Source: Desulfobacterales bacterium
Lineage (GTDB): Bacteria > Desulfobacterota > Desulfobacteria > Desulfobacterales > Desulfobacteraceae
DNA: 7,409 bases
Assembly (NCBI GenBank): GCA_022361135.1
Contig: JAKSBM010000633.1
Coordinates: 1-7,409 of the forward strand
Reading direction: 5' to 3'
Below, piece after piece: positions 5,644 to 7,409 of the stretch; the first letter of the stretch is position 1, and every line of letters begins with the position of its first letter. Made by a program: the position numbers and the translations under genes. The notes below the pieces were generated by a model. The model was not told where the DNA came from and searched no databases. It worked only from the letters and a program-made list of their open reading frames with translations.

Positions 5644-6402
5644 ATGGGTAGCGCAGAAAATAAGCCGCAGGATTTCAGATCGTTGGTCAACGAAGACAAA
5701 GCAAAGCTGGTCATGGATCTGGCGTTTCGATCCATGGTACATTACGGCCTCTGGTTCACGGAGGTCCGCCATCAGATGGGTATGGACAAGGGGTTGGAGG
5801 CGTTGGACCAGGCCACGGAGCGGGGCATGGGCATTGCCATGAAGCGTTTGGGCCAGGTACTGGGCTTTGACGTGGAAAACGGCATTCCCAAGCCGCTTCT
5901 GGATTTGGATTCCCAAACCCTGGACGAATTATTGGCCGCCTTTGCCAAAAATTGGCTGGTCAACGACGGGGTCTTTTTCCAGGCCGTTGAATTCGAACAC
6001 GGCATGAACGATGCTAAGCGGTGCAACGATTCATGCTGGGCCCAGTTTTCGCCCTACGAAGCCCATGCCATCAAACGTTTCCTCGGGCTCGGTGATCAAC
6101 CGGGTCTGGATGGGCTGAAACAGGCCCTGAATTTCAGATTGTATTCCGTTATAAATGCACAATCAATGGTTGACGAAGGCAGTGAAAGTTTTGTATTTCA
6201 CATGGATGATTGTCGGGTTCAAAGCGCAAGAAAAAGAAAGAATCTGCCCGATTATCCATGCAAATCAGCCGGTCTGGTGGAATACTCTTACTTTGCACGG
6301 TCTATTGATTCGCGGATCCAGACCGAATGCATCGGCTGCCCGCCGGATGAACACCCGGACCAGTGGTATTGTGCATGGCGTTTCACATTAAAAAGAAAGT
6401 AA
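5644..6402 (+). CDS. DUF6125-like Cys-rich cytosolic protein, function unknown
   Basis: A 252-residue soluble protein with no signal peptide or membrane segment. I associate it from memory with the DUF6125 family, which may be distantly related to L-2-amino-thiazoline-4-carboxylate hydrolase-like proteins; this assignment is tentative. The N-terminal half is helical with a conserved-looking region around FEHGMNDAKRCNDSCW (117-132), which carries C127 and C131 near H119 and E118. The C-terminal third is Cys-rich: C190 (DDCRVQSARKRK), C206 (DYPCK), C229 and C232 (TECIGCPPD), C243 (YCAWRF). Such a set could bind a metal or a thiol substrate, but no known cluster motif is complete. Start 5644 has an excellent AGGAGG. 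The next gene, an acyl-CoA carboxyltransferase, begins 28 nt after the stop on the same strand, so the two are probably co-transcribed and functionally linked. Confidence 0.82.
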   Translation: MGSAENKPQDFRSLVNEDKAKLVMDLAFRSMVHYGLWFTEVRHQMGMDKGLEALDQATERGMGIAMKRLGQVLGFDVENGIPKPLLDLDSQTLDELLAAFAKNWLVNDGVFFQAVEFEHGMNDAKRCNDSCWAQFSPYEAHAIKRFLGLGDQPGLDGLKQALNFRLYSVINAQSMVDEGSESFVFHMDDCRVQSARKRKNLPDYPCKSAGLVEYSYFARSIDSRIQTECIGCPPDEHPDQWYCAWRFTLKRK

Positions 6403-6430
6403 CCCTCTAATAATAAGGAAGGCTAATACT

Positions 6431-7409
6431 ATGGGAGTCATAGCTGACAAGATCCAGGAACTGAAGCGAAAAGAAGAAGAAATTCGCATGATGGGCGGAG
6501 AAAAAGCCCTGGCTAAACGGCGTGAAAAAGGAAAACTCAATGCCCGTGAACGGCTGGATATCCTTTTTGACAAAGGCACCTTCAGGGAAGTGGACATGTT
6601 CGTCACCCACCGGTGCACCAATTTCGGCATGGAAACCAAAAAGATTCCCGCCGACGGCGTGATCACCGGCCATGGTAAAGTGGATGGTCGCGTGGTATTT
6701 GCCTATGCCCAGGATTTTACCGCCCGGGCCGGCTCCCTGGGTGAAATGCAGGCCAAGAAAATCTGCAAGGTCATGGACATGGCCATGAAGGCCGGGGCGC
6801 CTTGCATCGGCATGAATGATTCCGGCGGTGCCCGGATCCAGGAAGGCATTGATGCCCTGTCCGGTTACGGTGAAATCTTCTTTAGAAATTCCGCTGCCTC
6901 GGGTGTGATTCCCCAGATTTCCGCCATCATGGGCCCCACGGCCGGTGGTGCGGTATATTCCCCGGCCATGACCGATTTCATCTTCATGGTCAAGGACAGC
7001 TCTTACATGTTCATCACCGGCCCCAACGTCATCAAGGCCGTCACCGGTGAAGAGATTTCCTTTGAGGACCTGGGCGGCGCCATGGCCCACAACGAAAAGA
7101 GCGGCGTGGCCCATTTTGCCTGCGAGCGCGACGAGGACGCCCTCGACCAGATCAAGAAAATGCTCTCCTACCTGCCCTCCAATAACATGGAGGAGCCGCC
7201 CATCACGGCCACCGATGACGACCCCGGCCGCACCGCGCCGGAGCTGGACACCATTATCCCCGACAGCCCCAACCAGTCCTATGACATGAAGGACGTCATC
7301 CGGGCCATCGTGGACGACGGGGAGATGTTCGAGCCCCACGAGTTTTACGCCCCCAATATCATCGTCTGCCTGGTGCGCCTCAATGGCCGCCCCGTGGGCA
7401 TCATCGCCA
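6431..7409 (+). CDS. Acyl-CoA carboxylase/decarboxylase carboxyltransferase subunit (PccB/MmdA/GcdA family), 3' end missing
   Basis: Carboxyltransferase subunit of a biotin-dependent acyl-CoA carboxylase or Na+-linked decarboxylase, which moves CO2 between carboxybiotin and an acyl-CoA such as propionyl-CoA/methylmalonyl-CoA or glutaconyl-CoA. 326 codons are in the window, against about 510-520 for the family, so the C-terminal domain is largely absent. Motifs: KLNARERLDILFD (35-47), YAQDFT (92-97), GSLGEMQAKKIC (101-112), NDSGGARIQEG (129-139; the Gly-Gly-Ala forms the N-domain oxyanion pocket in this family), SGVIPQISAIMGPTAGGAVYSP (around 157-178), FITGPNVIKAVTGEE (194-208). R99-A100 stands where many relatives have x-Gly before Gly-Ser. 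The start is supported by AAGGAAGG 8 nt upstream. Third-position GC rises strongly along the gene. The substrate cannot be decided from this part; biotin carrier and membrane subunits would lie to the right. Confidence 0.93.
   Translation, partial: MGVIADKIQELKRKEEEIRMMGGEKALAKRREKGKLNARERLDILFDKGTFREVDMFVTHRCTNFGMETKKIPADGVITGHGKVDGRVVFAYAQDFTARAGSLGEMQAKKICKVMDMAMKAGAPCIGMNDSGGARIQEGIDALSGYGEIFFRNSAASGVIPQISAIMGPTAGGAVYSPAMTDFIFMVKDSSYMFITGPNVIKAVTGEEISFEDLGGAMAHNEKSGVAHFACERDEDALDQIKKMLSYLPSNNMEEPPITATDDDPGRTAPELDTIIPDSPNQSYDMKDVIRAIVDDGEMFEPHEFYAPNIIVCLVRLNGRPVGIIA

Noticed and set aside
6407..7339. A 310-codon open frame on the minus strand
   Set aside because: It is antisense to the carboxyltransferase and arises from that gene's GC-rich third positions. 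Its product is rich in Gly and His in a pattern typical of shadow frames and has no ribosome binding site of note.

Overview
The window looks like a stretch of chromosome from an anaerobic, probably sulfate-reducing, member of the Desulfobacterota (Desulfobacteraceae/Desulfosarcina-like). This is an inference from three things seen together: a ferredoxin-linked 2-oxoacid oxidoreductase operon, an acyl-CoA carboxylase or decarboxylase beta-type subunit preceded by a DUF6125-like Cys-rich protein, and a receiver plus FapA-like (DUF342) signalling pair. No rRNA, tRNA, CRISPR array, insertion sequence or phage gene was seen.

Layout. From the left edge to 993 on the minus strand lie korA (cut by the window edge) and korD. 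These are the alpha and ferredoxin-like delta subunits of a 2-oxoacid (probably 2-oxoglutarate) ferredoxin oxidoreductase; the genes overlap by 17 nt, and the remaining subunits are expected beyond the left edge. A 247-nt intergenic region (994-1240) holds a candidate kor promoter, a 9+9 bp AT-rich inverted repeat, and a candidate promoter so close to the next ATG that the mRNA may be leaderless. A plus-strand family 2 glycosyltransferase follows (1241-2092). Its 3' end overlaps by 12 nt the 3' end of a convergent minus-strand two-gene operon (5318 down to 2081).

That operon encodes first a response regulator with an intact receiver and a coiled-coil tail but no known output domain. The second product is an 814-residue protein made of a degenerate receiver, coiled coils and a full DUF342/FapA body. 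The second gene starts inside the first. The two receivers plus their coiled coils look like diverged copies of one unit. This pair is the least ordinary content of the window.

A 325-nt divergent intergenic region (5319-5643) separates this operon from a plus-strand operon. It carries a candidate promoter in each direction, a perfect 16-bp palindrome, an inverted repeat over the minus-strand -10 box and a 9-bp direct repeat. The plus-strand operon consists of a 252-aa Cys-rich DUF6125-like protein with a strong ribosome binding site and, 28 nt further on, the N-terminal 326 codons of a biotin-dependent acyl-CoA carboxyltransferase (PccB/MmdA/GcdA family), which runs off the right edge.

Working together: the kor and carboxyltransferase genes fit organic-acid oxidation with ferredoxin as electron carrier. 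The receiver/FapA-like pair looks like a phosphorylation-responsive scaffold module with an unknown client. The glycosyltransferase is probably for surface polysaccharide, but its acceptor cannot be told.
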